Shown in pieces: positions 1 to 7,711 of a stretch of DNA of 64,000 nt (position 1 is the stretch's first letter; each line of letters opens with the position of its first letter). Position numbers and translations under genes: made by a program. The stretch comes from Galbitalea sp036499165 (GTDB lineage Bacteria; Actinomycetota; Actinomycetes; Actinomycetales; Microbacteriaceae), in assembly GCA_036499165.1 (NCBI GenBank), contig DASYEE010000110.1, positions 1-64,000 of the forward strand. The letters are read 5' to 3'. The notes under the pieces are model-generated. The model saw only the letters and a list, made by a program, of their open reading frames with translations, was not told the origin of the DNA and searched no databases.

Positions 1-1
1 C

Positions 2-1015
2 GACATCGCCGAGCTCAGCGAGCAGGCGGGTGCGCCCGATCTGTGGGACGACACCGAGAAGGCTCAGAAGGTCACGAGCGCCCTGTCGCACCGCCAGGCC
101 GACCTCGCGAAGGTCGAGGGCATCCGGTCGCGGCTCGACGACCTCGAGATCATGGTCGAGCTGGCCAACGACGAGGCTGATGCCGAGGCAGCGGCCGAGG
201 CCCGCAGCGAGCTGGCGAGCATTCAGAAGACGCTCGGCGAACTCGAGGTGCAGACGCTGCTCAACGGCGAGTTCGACGATCATCCCGCGATCATCACCAT
301 CCGTGCGGGTGCGGGCGGGGTCGACGCGTCGGACTTCGCGGAGATGCTGCTGCGCATGTACCTGCGCTGGGCCGAGCAGCACAAGTTTCCCGCAACTGTC
401 CTCGATACGAGTTACGCCGAAGAGGCTGGCATCAAGTCGGCGACGATCGAGGTGGATGCGCCATACGCATTCGGCACCCTGAGCGTCGAGGCCGGCACAC
501 ACCGACTCGTGCGGATGAGCCCGTTCAACTCGGCGGGCAAGCGGCAGACGAGCTTCGCGGCGGTCGAAGTGATTCCCCTCATCGAACAGGCGGGTGAGAT
601 CGAGGTACCCGAGGGCGATATCCGAGTGGATGTCTTCCGTTCGAGTGGGCCGGGGGGCCAGTCGGTCAATACAACGGACTCTGCAGTGCGCATCACGCAC
701 ATCCCAACAGGCACTGTCGTCTCGATGCAGAACGAGAAGAGCCAGATCCAGAACCGGGCCGCCGCGATGCGCGTCCTCCAGTCGCGACTGCTCATTCTGC
801 AGCGTGAGCAGGAAGCCGCTCAGAAGAAGGAACTCGCGGGCAACATCACCGCGAGCTGGGGCGACCAGATGCGCAGCTACGTGCTCGCGCCGTACCAGAT
901 GGTCAAAGACCTGCGCACCGACTATGAGGTCAATAACCCGTCAAACGTCTTCGACGGCGACCTCGACGGCTTCATCAACGCCGGCATCAAGTGGCGTAAG
1001 AGCGCGCGCGACTAG
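2..1015 (+). CDS. prfB: Peptide chain release factor 2 (RF2), 5' end outside window
   Basis: RF2 ends translation at UGA and UAA by triggering peptidyl-tRNA hydrolysis on the ribosome. The reading frame is already open at the left edge, so roughly 30 N-terminal residues are missing and any programmed frameshift site cannot be judged. Visible are the stop-codon-recognising SPF tripeptide (in RMSPFNSAGKRQ) and the catalytic GGQ loop (SSGPGGQSVNTTDSAVR). The SPF rather than PxT motif separates it from RF1. It is followed by a non-coding stretch and, after two small genes, by ftsE-ftsX-smpB, the usual actinobacterial neighbourhood. Function is very secure. Confidence 0.97.
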   Translation, partial: DIAELSEQAGAPDLWDDTEKAQKVTSALSHRQADLAKVEGIRSRLDDLEIMVELANDEADAEAAAEARSELASIQKTLGELEVQTLLNGEFDDHPAIITIRAGAGGVDASDFAEMLLRMYLRWAEQHKFPATVLDTSYAEEAGIKSATIEVDAPYAFGTLSVEAGTHRLVRMSPFNSAGKRQTSFAAVEVIPLIEQAGEIEVPEGDIRVDVFRSSGPGGQSVNTTDSAVRITHIPTGTVVSMQNEKSQIQNRAAAMRVLQSRLLILQREQEAAQKKELAGNITASWGDQMRSYVLAPYQMVKDLRTDYEVNNPSNVFDGDLDGFINAGIKWRKSARD

Positions 1016-1079
1016 CGCTCGTGGGAGGTGCAGGCCCTGGTGCTCCAGCCGCCACTGCCGGGGGATCCGCTTCCAAAAC

Positions 1080-1130
1080 CGGCTGGTTGAGCTTGTCGAA
1101 ACTGTCGCTGGGTCCGTCTGTCGAAACCCA
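1080..1130. repeat. Intergenic repeat-like element with two TGTCGAAAC copies
   Basis: The prfB downstream spacer carries CTGGTTGAGCTTGTCGAAAC and, about 20 bases on, a second CTGTCGAAACC. From memory, related 'TTGAGCTTGTCGAAAC' elements recur between genes in Microbacteriaceae, so this may be one degenerate member of a dispersed family. I noticed no second copy in this window. Confidence 0.35.
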
Positions 1131-1179
1131 CGCAGCGTCACATGGGGACTTTCTCGTCGCGCAGTCGACCGAATGTTAA

Positions 1180-1198
1180 TTAGGGTAGGCATACCTAA
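1180..1198. promoter_or_regulatory. DtxR/IdeR-type iron box
   Basis: The 19-base site TTAGGGTAGGCATACCTAA has the TTAGG-N9-CCTAA inverted arms of the DtxR/IdeR consensus. It lies 36 bases before the start of the DoxX-type membrane gene, where a bound repressor would block transcription. This predicts repression by Fe(II)-loaded regulator and expression under iron limitation. Confidence 0.7.
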
Positions 1199-1234
1199 CT
1201 AACCGCGCCTTACGCGCCGATCGAAGGATGCTAG

Positions 1235-1840
1235 ATGGCTTCGTCCGCAGACACCCGTTCCCCCTCCACCGCTGGCCTGCTGCCGAGCACCGCCGTGCAT
1301 CCCCGCGCTCGCGTCTTCGGCCGCACCTGGCTGACGGGAGCAGCAATCGTGCGCATTCTGTTCGGGATCGTGTGGGCGATCGACGCGATCTTCAAGTGGC
1401 TGCCCGGGTTCGTACACGGGCAGACGCTGCCCGACGAACTGGGGGGAGCGGCAAAGATCGACGTGCCCGTCGTGCACCAATGGCTCCAGCTGTGGAACGG
1501 CATCGGGCTCTCCAACCCGCAGGCATTCGCCGTCGGCATTGCGATCGTCGAGACGGTCTTCGCTGTTCTCATCCTGACTGGCGCATTCTCGAACTTCGCC
1601 TTCATCGGCAGCGCGCTGCTCTCCCTCGGCATCTGGTCGGGAGCGGAGGGCTTCCACCTCCCGTGGGGTCGGGACGGGCAGACCGACCTTGGGCCGTCTG
1701 TCGGCTACATCATCGCGTCGCTCGCCCTGTTCTACGCTGCGGCCGGCTCGACCTGGAGCGTCGACCGCTGGCTCGCTCCACGCCTCGGCCGTCTATCGTG
1801 GCTCGCTTCCCCCCAGGTGTTCGCGGCGTCCCGGGGTTGA
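1235..1840 (+). CDS. DoxX/DoxD-like integral membrane protein
   Basis: A 201-residue protein with about four hydrophobic helices (starting near residues 31, 95, 120 and 155), resembling the DoxX/DoxD family of small membrane proteins. Family members have been tied to quinone-linked oxidation or redox stress, but the activity of this one cannot be read from sequence. The ATG at 1235 is preceded by GAAGG at a good distance and is preferred over the out-of-frame ATG at 1228. An iron box lies directly upstream, so the gene is probably iron-regulated. The residues between the first two helices (FKWLPGFVHGQTLP) look like an external loop. Confidence 0.65.
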   Translation: MASSADTRSPSTAGLLPSTAVHPRARVFGRTWLTGAAIVRILFGIVWAIDAIFKWLPGFVHGQTLPDELGGAAKIDVPVVHQWLQLWNGIGLSNPQAFAVGIAIVETVFAVLILTGAFSNFAFIGSALLSLGIWSGAEGFHLPWGRDGQTDLGPSVGYIIASLALFYAAAGSTWSVDRWLAPRLGRLSWLASPQVFAASRG

Positions 1841-1872
1841 CCTGTGCGGTGGTCCGGGGGAAGCATCGAAGG

Positions 1873-2229
1873 ATGTTGGCTCTCGGATCCACCGTCATCG
1901 GAGTGCAGGATGTCGCGCGCGCGACCGCATTCTGGGCGGCCGCGCTCGACTTCGCTCCGACATCCGCGGGAGACGACACCTGGATAATCCTCGAGGCGAA
2001 GGATGGCTCGGGTAAGCGAATTTCGCTGGCGTTGAGCGAGACCCCGGTGCAGCAGCACCCCCGCATCCATCTCGACCTGTATGCGCCAGGAGACAAGACG
2101 ATCGAAGTCGAGCGGCTGAAGCGCATCGGTGCCACGGATGTTCACTGGGATCTGTATCCGGATGACGCGGATTTCTTCGTGCTCGCCGACACCGAAGGTA
2201 ACCGGTTCTGCGTCATCGACGGCCCGTAG
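1873..2229 (+). CDS. VOC/glyoxalase-fold protein
   Basis: A 118-residue single-module vicinal-oxygen-chelate protein. It opens with the family pattern 'LGSTVIGVQDVARATAFWAAAL' in abbreviated form (beta strand, then FW helix) and ends with DTEGNRFCVID, the usual C-terminal 'D.EGN.FCV' strand. Substrate is unknown; relatives include glyoxalases, dioxygenases and resistance proteins. GAAGG abuts the ATG at 1873, so an in-frame GTG at 1849 or TTG at 1876 could also be the start. Encoded 32 bases after the DoxX-type gene and possibly co-transcribed with it. Confidence 0.7.
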   Translation: MLALGSTVIGVQDVARATAFWAAALDFAPTSAGDDTWIILEAKDGSGKRISLALSETPVQQHPRIHLDLYAPGDKTIEVERLKRIGATDVHWDLYPDDADFFVLADTEGNRFCVIDGP

Positions 2230-2231
2230 GT

Positions 2232-2257
2232 CAAACGCGCTTGCCGGACCGCGTTTG
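2232..2257 (+). terminator. Hairpin after VOC gene
   Basis: CAAACGCG and CGCGTTTG form a perfect 8-base-pair stem with a 10-base loop just after the VOC stop codon. There is no clear T-run, so it may be a weak terminator or only a processing hairpin separating this unit from ftsE. Confidence 0.35.
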
Positions 2258-2336
2258 CTGACAGAACCTATGAGAACCTTCGACTAGGCGAGTCGCTCAC
2301 TACCTCGCGGATATGCCTACCTAGGGTGTAACCGTC

Positions 2337-3074
2337 ATGATTCGGTTTGATTCAGTTTCCAAGTCGTACCCGGGGACTTCGCGTCCCGCGTTGAACGGCG
2401 TGAATATCGAAGTTCTGAAAGGCGAGTTCGTCTTTCTGGTCGGGGCTTCTGGCTCAGGCAAGTCGAGCTTCCTCAGGTTGATCCTCAAGGAGGAGAAACC
2501 GTCACGCGGCAATATTCACGTGCTCGGGCAGCACGTGAACACGTTGCCGAGTCGCAAAGTTCCGTACTTCCGGCGCAGCATCGGGGTCGTGTTCCAGGAT
2601 TTCCGCCTTCTGCCGCAGAAGACTGTCTACGACAACGTTGCGTTCACGCTCCAGGTCATCGGCAAGAGCAAGGGCTTCATCCAGGAGGCAGTGCCGGACA
2701 CGCTGAAGATGGTGGGTCTCGCCGGCAAGTCCGGGCGCTACCCGCACGAGCTCTCGGGCGGCGAGCAGCAGCGTGTTGCCATTGCGCGGGCGATCGTCAA
2801 CAAGCCGGCCATCCTGCTCGCCGACGAACCAACCGGTAATCTCGACCCGCAGACATCCCAGGGCATCATGAGCCTCCTCGAGCGCATCAATCTCGGCGGC
2901 ACCACGGTGCTGATGGCAACTCATGACGCCGGCATCGTCGACCAGATGCAGCGACGCGTCATCGAACTCATCAGCGGCCAGATCGTGCGCGACGAGCGCG
3001 GTGGCAGCTATGTGACAACGACTATCCCGATCCAGACGCTGGGACTCGGTAACCCGGAGGGCCTGCGCGCATGA
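2337..3074 (+). CDS. ftsE: Cell-division ATP-binding protein FtsE
   Basis: The cytoplasmic ATPase of the FtsEX complex, which drives conformational change in FtsX and so controls peptidoglycan hydrolases at the septum. Residues 36-44 are the Walker A loop (GASGSGKSS), 139-145 the ABC signature (LSGGEQQ), and 159-164 Walker B (ILLADE). The C-terminal tail (about residues 225-245) is an extra segment common in actinobacterial FtsE. The stop codon overlaps the ftsX start by four bases (ATGA), so translation is coupled. The 245-residue length is close to the family norm. Confidence 0.95.
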   Translation: MIRFDSVSKSYPGTSRPALNGVNIEVLKGEFVFLVGASGSGKSSFLRLILKEEKPSRGNIHVLGQHVNTLPSRKVPYFRRSIGVVFQDFRLLPQKTVYDNVAFTLQVIGKSKGFIQEAVPDTLKMVGLAGKSGRYPHELSGGEQQRVAIARAIVNKPAILLADEPTGNLDPQTSQGIMSLLERINLGGTTVLMATHDAGIVDQMQRRVIELISGQIVRDERGGSYVTTTIPIQTLGLGNPEGLRA

Positions 3075-3997
3075 GACTCGGACTGGTTTTGGGGGAGGCC
3101 GGGCAGGGCCTCAGGCGCAACGTCGCGATGGTGATCTCCGTCGTGCTCGTCACGTTCATTTCCCTGACCTTCGTCGGGACGGCGATCCTGTTGCAGATGC
3201 AGATCGGCCAGATGAAGGGCTACTGGTACGACCGCGCGCAGGTTGCCATTTATCTCTGCACGGCGAACGACGTGACGGGCAACTGCGCGTCTGCGAACGC
3301 GACGGCCGACCAGATCGCGGCCGTGAAGGCGCAGCTCGAGTCCGCGACGCTGAAGCCCTACATCAAGAAGATCTCGTTCGAGGACCACGCCGAGGCGTTT
3401 AAGAACCTCAAGGAGCAGTTCCCGGGCAGTGCACTCGTGTCGTTCACGAAGCCGAGCGATCTCAACGAGAGCTATCGTGTCAACCTGAACGACCCGAACA
3501 AAGACGCGGCCATCATCATCGAAGACACCCGTGGGCTCGCAGGTGTGCAGGCTGTCGAGGACCAGCGCGCGTATCTCGACCAGATTTTCTCGGTGCTGAA
3601 CGCCGCCAGTCTCACCGCCATCGGTCTCGCTGTGCTGATGCTTGTCGCCGCGGTGTTGCTGATCGCAACCACCATCAGGCTGAGCGCGTTCTCGCGGCGC
3701 CGCGAGATCGGGATCATGCGCCTTGTCGGCGCATCCAATCGATATATCCAGACCCCGTTCATCCTCGAGGGAGTGTTTGCTGCATTGATCGGGTCTGTGC
3801 TCGCGGGAGTTGCGATCGTGGCGATCGTGCAGTTCTTCGTCAAGGGATACCTGGGTTCTGCGGCCGTGCTCGGATCGACGACGACCCTCGTTGGGCCGCA
3901 GCAGGCGTGGATCGTCGTGCCCATCCTCATCGTGCTCGGCGCGGTTCTCGCGTCGGCATCCGCGGGAGCTGCGATCTCGCGATATCTGAAGGTCTAA
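3071..3997 (+). CDS. ftsX: Cell-division permease-like protein FtsX
   Basis: The membrane partner of FtsE. The 308 residues show the FtsX layout: a first transmembrane helix near residues 20-42, a large extracytoplasmic domain up to about residue 175, then three more helices near 180-205, 230-255 and 280-300. The FtsX/MacB-type cytoplasmic motif is seen around RRREIGIMRLVGAS. The external domain has two cysteines (LCTANDVTGNCA) that could pair. In actinobacteria this domain activates cell-wall hydrolases such as RipC. Translationally coupled to ftsE and followed by smpB. Confidence 0.95.
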   Translation: MRLGLVLGEAGQGLRRNVAMVISVVLVTFISLTFVGTAILLQMQIGQMKGYWYDRAQVAIYLCTANDVTGNCASANATADQIAAVKAQLESATLKPYIKKISFEDHAEAFKNLKEQFPGSALVSFTKPSDLNESYRVNLNDPNKDAAIIIEDTRGLAGVQAVEDQRAYLDQIFSVLNAASLTAIGLAVLMLVAAVLLIATTIRLSAFSRRREIGIMRLVGASNRYIQTPFILEGVFAALIGSVLAGVAIVAIVQFFVKGYLGSAAVLGSTTTLVGPQQAWIVVPILIVLGAVLASASAGAAISRYLKV

Positions 3998-4061
3998 CCC
4001 CGAGCCTCGCGCTGGCGGGGTATGCTGGTGGGCTGTCAAAAACCACCAACAGGAGTGAACC

Positions 4062-4538
4062 GTGCCAAGGGAACGGGGCGAGAAAGTCGTCGCCACCAAT
4101 CGCAAAGCCCGCCACGACTACACCATCGAAGACACCTATGAGGCCGGACTGGTCCTTACAGGAACCGAGGTGAAGTCGCTGCGGGCTGGTCGTGCATCCC
4201 TGGTGGACGGCTACGCGTTCGTCGAGTTCGGCGAGGCCTGGCTCGACGCTGTACACATTCCCGAGTACAACGAGGGGACCTGGAACAACCACCCGCCGCG
4301 CCGCAAGCGCAAGTTGCTGCTGCACAAGCAGCAGATCCTGAAGATCCACAACAAGGTGAAAGAAGGCGGGTACACGCTCGTTCCGCTGCGGCTGTATTTC
4401 CTGGATGGCCGCGCGAAGGTTGAACTCGCGGTGGCTAAGGGCAAGAAAGAGTACGACAAGCGCCAAACGCTGCGCGAGCGCCAGGACAAGCGCGAAGCAG
4501 ACCGCGCCATGGGCACGCACCGCAACCTCGGCGACTGA
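4062..4538 (+). CDS. smpB: SsrA-binding protein SmpB
   Basis: SmpB binds the tRNA-like part of tmRNA and carries it to stalled ribosomes for trans-translation. The 158-residue protein contains the family's core pattern ATNRKARHDY then E.G.VLTGTEVKSLR near residues 10-40, and a basic C-terminal tail (KGKKEYDKRQTLRER) that occupies the empty mRNA channel. The start is GTG at 4062, preceded by AGGAG. Its RNA partner ssrA is at 11191-11561; the two are usually close neighbours but are here separated by a 6.6-kb sugar gene module. Confidence 0.97.
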   Translation: MPRERGEKVVATNRKARHDYTIEDTYEAGLVLTGTEVKSLRAGRASLVDGYAFVEFGEAWLDAVHIPEYNEGTWNNHPPRRKRKLLLHKQQILKIHNKVKEGGYTLVPLRLYFLDGRAKVELAVAKGKKEYDKRQTLRERQDKREADRAMGTHRNLGD

Positions 4539-4562
4539 CCGACTCGGTCGACGTTCGCGTCG

Positions 4563-5462
4563 CTACGGCTGGCGCAGGAGCGCGCCCTCGTGCCTGCAGG
4601 TTGCCGCAGCGATCAGCATCGCGCGCTCCAACACGTCGTGCCAGCGTGCGGCGTCGGTCGGGAACCCGTCCACGAGGATCGACTGGATGACCGATGCGAG
4701 CGTCGCGTCGCCGGCTCCCATCGTGTCGATGATCGGGCCAGGAAGCGTCGCAATCGGCTGGGAAACGGCGTTCCCGGTCATGGTCGCGACGGACGCACCG
4801 TGCTTGCCCGCGGTCGACAGTACGGCTGGCGTTGCCTCGGCGAGAAGCCGCGACGACAGTTCACCGACGCTGTAGCCGTACAGCAGCGCAGCGTCATCGT
4901 CGCCGACCTTCACGAGGAGTGATCGTGGCGCCAGCCGATCGAACGTCTCGCGGAACCTGTCGGCATCGTGCATCATGCTCTCGCGGGGGTTCGGGTCGAT
5001 GACGAGTCGGGCTGAGGAATCCGTGACCGCGGCAATCAGGTCATCGGACTGCTCGACATCATCGAACGGAAAGCAGCTGACGACGACCAGGGTCGCCGCA
5101 TCCAGGGCTTCGCGTTCCGCCCGTCCGAACCGGATGCGCCGAGCCTGCGCAGCGGCGTTGAACACGTAGAACGGCTCGCCATCCCTGCGGTCGGACACCC
5201 CGCGCGAACTGCCGAGCGGTCCGGTCGTCGCAATGAGGCGGACGCCGTGGTTATCGAGAAACCGGCGTATCGTCGTGCCGTCTTCGTCATCGCCGACCAT
5301 CGCGATCAGGGACGTCTTCACACCGAGCGTCGCTAGGCCGACGGCTACGTTGAGCGCTGCGCCGCCCACGTATTCGTTGACCGCCCCGTCGCGGTGGATC
5401 TCGTCGATAAGGGCGTCGCCGATGACGACGACGTTCTGCCCCGCGGCCGCATTCTCAGTCAC
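4563..5462 (-). CDS. PfkB-family sugar kinase
   Basis: A 299-residue ribokinase/fructokinase-fold enzyme that would transfer ATP phosphate to a ketose or ketose derivative. The N-terminal glycine-rich PfkB signature is GGAALNVAVGLATLG and the C-terminal signature with the catalytic aspartate is DTMGAGDA. The GTG at 5462 follows GGGGAGA and overlaps the end of the LacI gene by eight bases, so the two are co-translated. Opposite a sugar ABC transporter and an AGE-type aldose-ketose isomerase, it probably phosphorylates the isomerase product: fructose if the sugar is mannose, or 6-deoxy-6-sulfofructose if it is sulfoquinovose. Which of these applies is not decidable here. Confidence 0.85.
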   Translation of the reverse strand: MTENAAAGQNVVVIGDALIDEIHRDGAVNEYVGGAALNVAVGLATLGVKTSLIAMVGDDEDGTTIRRFLDNHGVRLIATTGPLGSSRGVSDRRDGEPFYVFNAAAQARRIRFGRAEREALDAATLVVVSCFPFDDVEQSDDLIAAVTDSSARLVIDPNPRESMMHDADRFRETFDRLAPRSLLVKVGDDDAALLYGYSVGELSSRLLAEATPAVLSTAGKHGASVATMTGNAVSQPIATLPGPIIDTMGAGDATLASVIQSILVDGFPTDAARWHDVLERAMLIAAATCRHEGALLRQP

Positions 5463-6477
5463 GTGGACGTATCTCCCCTGAACCGCGGACGATGAGCTGC
5501 GTCGGTACGACGTAGGTTTGGTCCGGCGCCTGGTCGCCATCCAGCCGGGCGAAGACGCGCTCCGCCGCCAGCGCCCCGATCCGGGCCGGGTTCTGGGCAA
5601 CAACCGTGATGGCGGGTTCGAGCATATCGGCGAGCGCGAAGTCGTCGAAGCCGACGAGTGCCGTCGTCGTGTGACGGCCGAGTTCACGCAACCCCCGGAT
5701 GGCGCCGATGGTCACAAGGTTCTGGCTGCTGAAGATCGCCGTTGGCGGGTTATCTGCCGCGAAGAGGCCGAGAAGAGCGAGCCTTGCCGACTGTTCGTCG
5801 TGCAGGTCTTCGATGATCGAGATGGTGCTGGTCGCGATGCCCGCGGCGCCCATTTGCTCAAGGAATCCGCGCTTGCGCTCGACCGCGGTGTGGATGTCGT
5901 GCCGGTCGCCCAGGTATGCGATGCGCCGGTGGCCGTGCTCGATCAAATGTCGTGTTGCCGTGGCTGCGCCGATCGCGTTGTCGCTGACAACGACGTCGCC
6001 GTCGATGCCGACGGGCTCGCGGTCGACGAACACAAGCGGGGTTCCACGTTCCTGCTCGGGGATCAGGTAACCCTGGCTCTTCGTGATGGTGGTCAGGATG
6101 AGCCCGTCGACCCGCCTGCGCAGGAACGCCTCGACCATGCCGCGCTCGCGCTGGGGATCGTCGTCGAGGCTCGATGCAAAGACCGCCGTGCCGCGCTCGC
6201 GAGCCGCATCCTCGACCGCACGGTGCAGTGCGCCGGCGAATGGGTTGGCAACGCTACCGACGAGGAGGCCGAGAGTCTGCGTCTTCTTGTCTGCCCTGCG
6301 GAGATTGCCAGCATGAAGGTTCGGCTGGTAGTTGAGGCGCTGAGCGGCATCCATGACCCGCGCGATGGTGGCGTCGGAGACATTGGGCTCGTCATTGATA
6401 ACACGCGAAACCGTCTTGATGCCGACCCCGGCGAGGGCGGCGACATGGCGCATGGTTGGGCGCTGCTGGGGCTCCAC
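5455..6477 (-). CDS. LacI-family transcriptional regulator
   Basis: A 340-residue repressor-type regulator. The N-terminal helix-turn-helix is MRHVAALAGVGIKTVSRVI followed by the hinge region; the rest is a periplasmic-binding-protein-like sugar sensor (about residues 60-335). GTG at 6477 is chosen because AGGGG lies six bases upstream. An upstream GTG at 6510 is in frame but would place an operator-like palindrome (6496-6509) inside the coding region. The gene is co-transcribed with the PfkB kinase and divergent from the sugar transporter, so it very likely controls both arms through the two palindromes at 6496-6509 and 6574-6587. Confidence 0.9.
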   Translation of the reverse strand: MEPQQRPTMRHVAALAGVGIKTVSRVINDEPNVSDATIARVMDAAQRLNYQPNLHAGNLRRADKKTQTLGLLVGSVANPFAGALHRAVEDAARERGTAVFASSLDDDPQRERGMVEAFLRRRVDGLILTTITKSQGYLIPEQERGTPLVFVDREPVGIDGDVVVSDNAIGAATATRHLIEHGHRRIAYLGDRHDIHTAVERKRGFLEQMGAAGIATSTISIIEDLHDEQSARLALLGLFAADNPPTAIFSSQNLVTIGAIRGLRELGRHTTTALVGFDDFALADMLEPAITVVAQNPARIGALAAERVFARLDGDQAPDQTYVVPTQLIVRGSGEIRPRD

Positions 6478-6495
6478 TCGCGGCCCCTGAGAGCC

Positions 6496-6509
6496 TGACA
6501 ACGGTGTCA
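6496..6509. promoter_or_regulatory. Operator-like palindrome 1 (LacI-type)
   Basis: TGACAACGGTGTCA is an inverted repeat with five-base arms (TGACA/TGTCA). It is the exact reverse complement of a second site 78 bases away at 6574-6587. It lies just before the LacI coding region, suiting autoregulation. Confidence 0.7.
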
Positions 6510-6538
6510 CGATTCGGTCTCCAATGTGATGACGTGAC

Positions 6539-6567
6539 TTGACTATACGGCATCGATAGCCTAGACC
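6539..6567 (+). promoter_or_regulatory. Candidate promoter of the sugar transporter operon
   Basis: TTGACT (6539-6544) and TAGACC (6562-6567) are spaced by 17 bases and resemble -35 and -10 elements. Transcription would start near 6574, exactly inside operator 2, which explains how a bound repressor would block it. Confidence 0.5.
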
Positions 6568-6573
6568 TGCTTA

Positions 6574-6587
6574 TGACACCGTTGTCA
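6574..6587. promoter_or_regulatory. Operator-like palindrome 2 (LacI-type)
   Basis: TGACACCGTTGTCA matches operator 1 in inverted orientation, base for base. It overlaps the predicted transcription start of the transporter operon. Two identical sites in one divergent region suggest a DNA loop bound by a LacI-family tetramer or two dimers. Confidence 0.7.
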
Positions 6588-6624
6588 GGCACAGGAGTGC
6601 CCTAACGAATGAAGAGGTAATTCA

Positions 6625-7659
6625 ATGTCGAATCGCACAGCATCAAAGACGTGGGCAAAGCGCCTGGTCACCATTACGTCGGTCGCAGCACTCGCGGCTC
6701 TCGGCCTTACCGCCTGCAGCTCGAGCTCCACCGGCAGCGGTGGTTCTGGCAAGAAGCAGCTCACGCTGGGCTTCGTCGTCGGCGCATCCTCCGACCCGTT
6801 CTTCCAGGCCATGAAGGTCGGCGCGCAGGCCGAGGCAGACAAGCTCGGTGACAAGCTCATCTTCCAGGGCAACGCGACGACCTATTCGCCGGCGACCCAG
6901 ATCCCGATCGTCAACCAGGTACTCGCATTGAACCCGGACGGCCTGGCCCTCGCCCCGACCGACCCGACCGCGTTGCAGTCACTCGTGACCACCGCGCACA
7001 GCAAAGGCATCGCCGTAGTCAACGTCGACAGCCAGGTCAACGACCTCAGCAACGTGGTCTCGTTCATCACCGGTGACAACAACGACGGTGGTGAGAAGGC
7101 GGCAGACACAATGGCTACCGCGATCGGCTACAAGTCGGGCGGAAGCTACCAGGTCGTCGTCGGACTGACCTCGGCGACCGCATCCACGAACGTCGCTCGC
7201 CTGAACGGCTTCAAGAAGGAGATCGCCGCGAAGTACCCCGGCATCAAGATCGTCGCCACCGGATACTCGCAGTCGAACTCGACGACGGCCAACACCAACA
7301 TCAATAACTGGCTGACCGAATTCCCGAAGCTGAGCGGTATCTTCGCCATCGACGGCACGAACGCGACGGGCGCCGCAGCGGCGCTGCAATCGAAGGGTCT
7401 CACAGGCAAGGTCGCGCTCATCGGATACGACGCATACAAGACCAACGTCGACCTGATCGCCAAGGGTGTCTTCACCGCCCTGATCGCCCAGAACCCGGCG
7501 CAGGAGGGCAAGGATGCGGTTGACACGCTCGACAAGTACATCCGTGCTGGCAAGAAGGCGACAGGCATCGACAAGAACGTGACGCTGCCGAACATCGTCC
7601 TCGACAAGGCCTCATCGGCCGCAGACCTGCAGAAGTACACTTACGTGCAAAACGGCTAG
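6625..7659 (+). CDS. Sugar ABC transporter substrate-binding lipoprotein
   Basis: A 344-residue type-1 periplasmic-binding-protein-like receptor of the ribose/xylose class. The signal peptide ends in a lipobox LTAC with the lipidated cysteine at residue 31, followed by a Ser/Gly linker. The mature protein starts with the typical LGFVVGASSDPFFQAMKVG strand-loop-helix and contains the NVDSQV and IGYDAY segments of this fold. The ATG follows AGAGG at a seven-base spacing. First gene of the plus-strand sugar operon; captures the sugar outside the membrane and passes it to the permease encoded next. Confidence 0.92.
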   Translation: MSNRTASKTWAKRLVTITSVAALAALGLTACSSSSTGSGGSGKKQLTLGFVVGASSDPFFQAMKVGAQAEADKLGDKLIFQGNATTYSPATQIPIVNQVLALNPDGLALAPTDPTALQSLVTTAHSKGIAVVNVDSQVNDLSNVVSFITGDNNDGGEKAADTMATAIGYKSGGSYQVVVGLTSATASTNVARLNGFKKEIAAKYPGIKIVATGYSQSNSTTANTNINNWLTEFPKLSGIFAIDGTNATGAAAALQSKGLTGKVALIGYDAYKTNVDLIAKGVFTALIAQNPAQEGKDAVDTLDKYIRAGKKATGIDKNVTLPNIVLDKASSAADLQKYTYVQNG

Positions 7660-7711
7660 GTCGCACCACAACCACCATCCATTGCATCAGGGTCGAGCAG
7701 AGGCGGGAATC

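Noticed and set aside
1228..2229. A single long frame spanning the DoxX and VOC genes
   Set aside because: Its first half is out of frame with the membrane protein and has no recognisable domain; only the last 118 codons match the VOC family.
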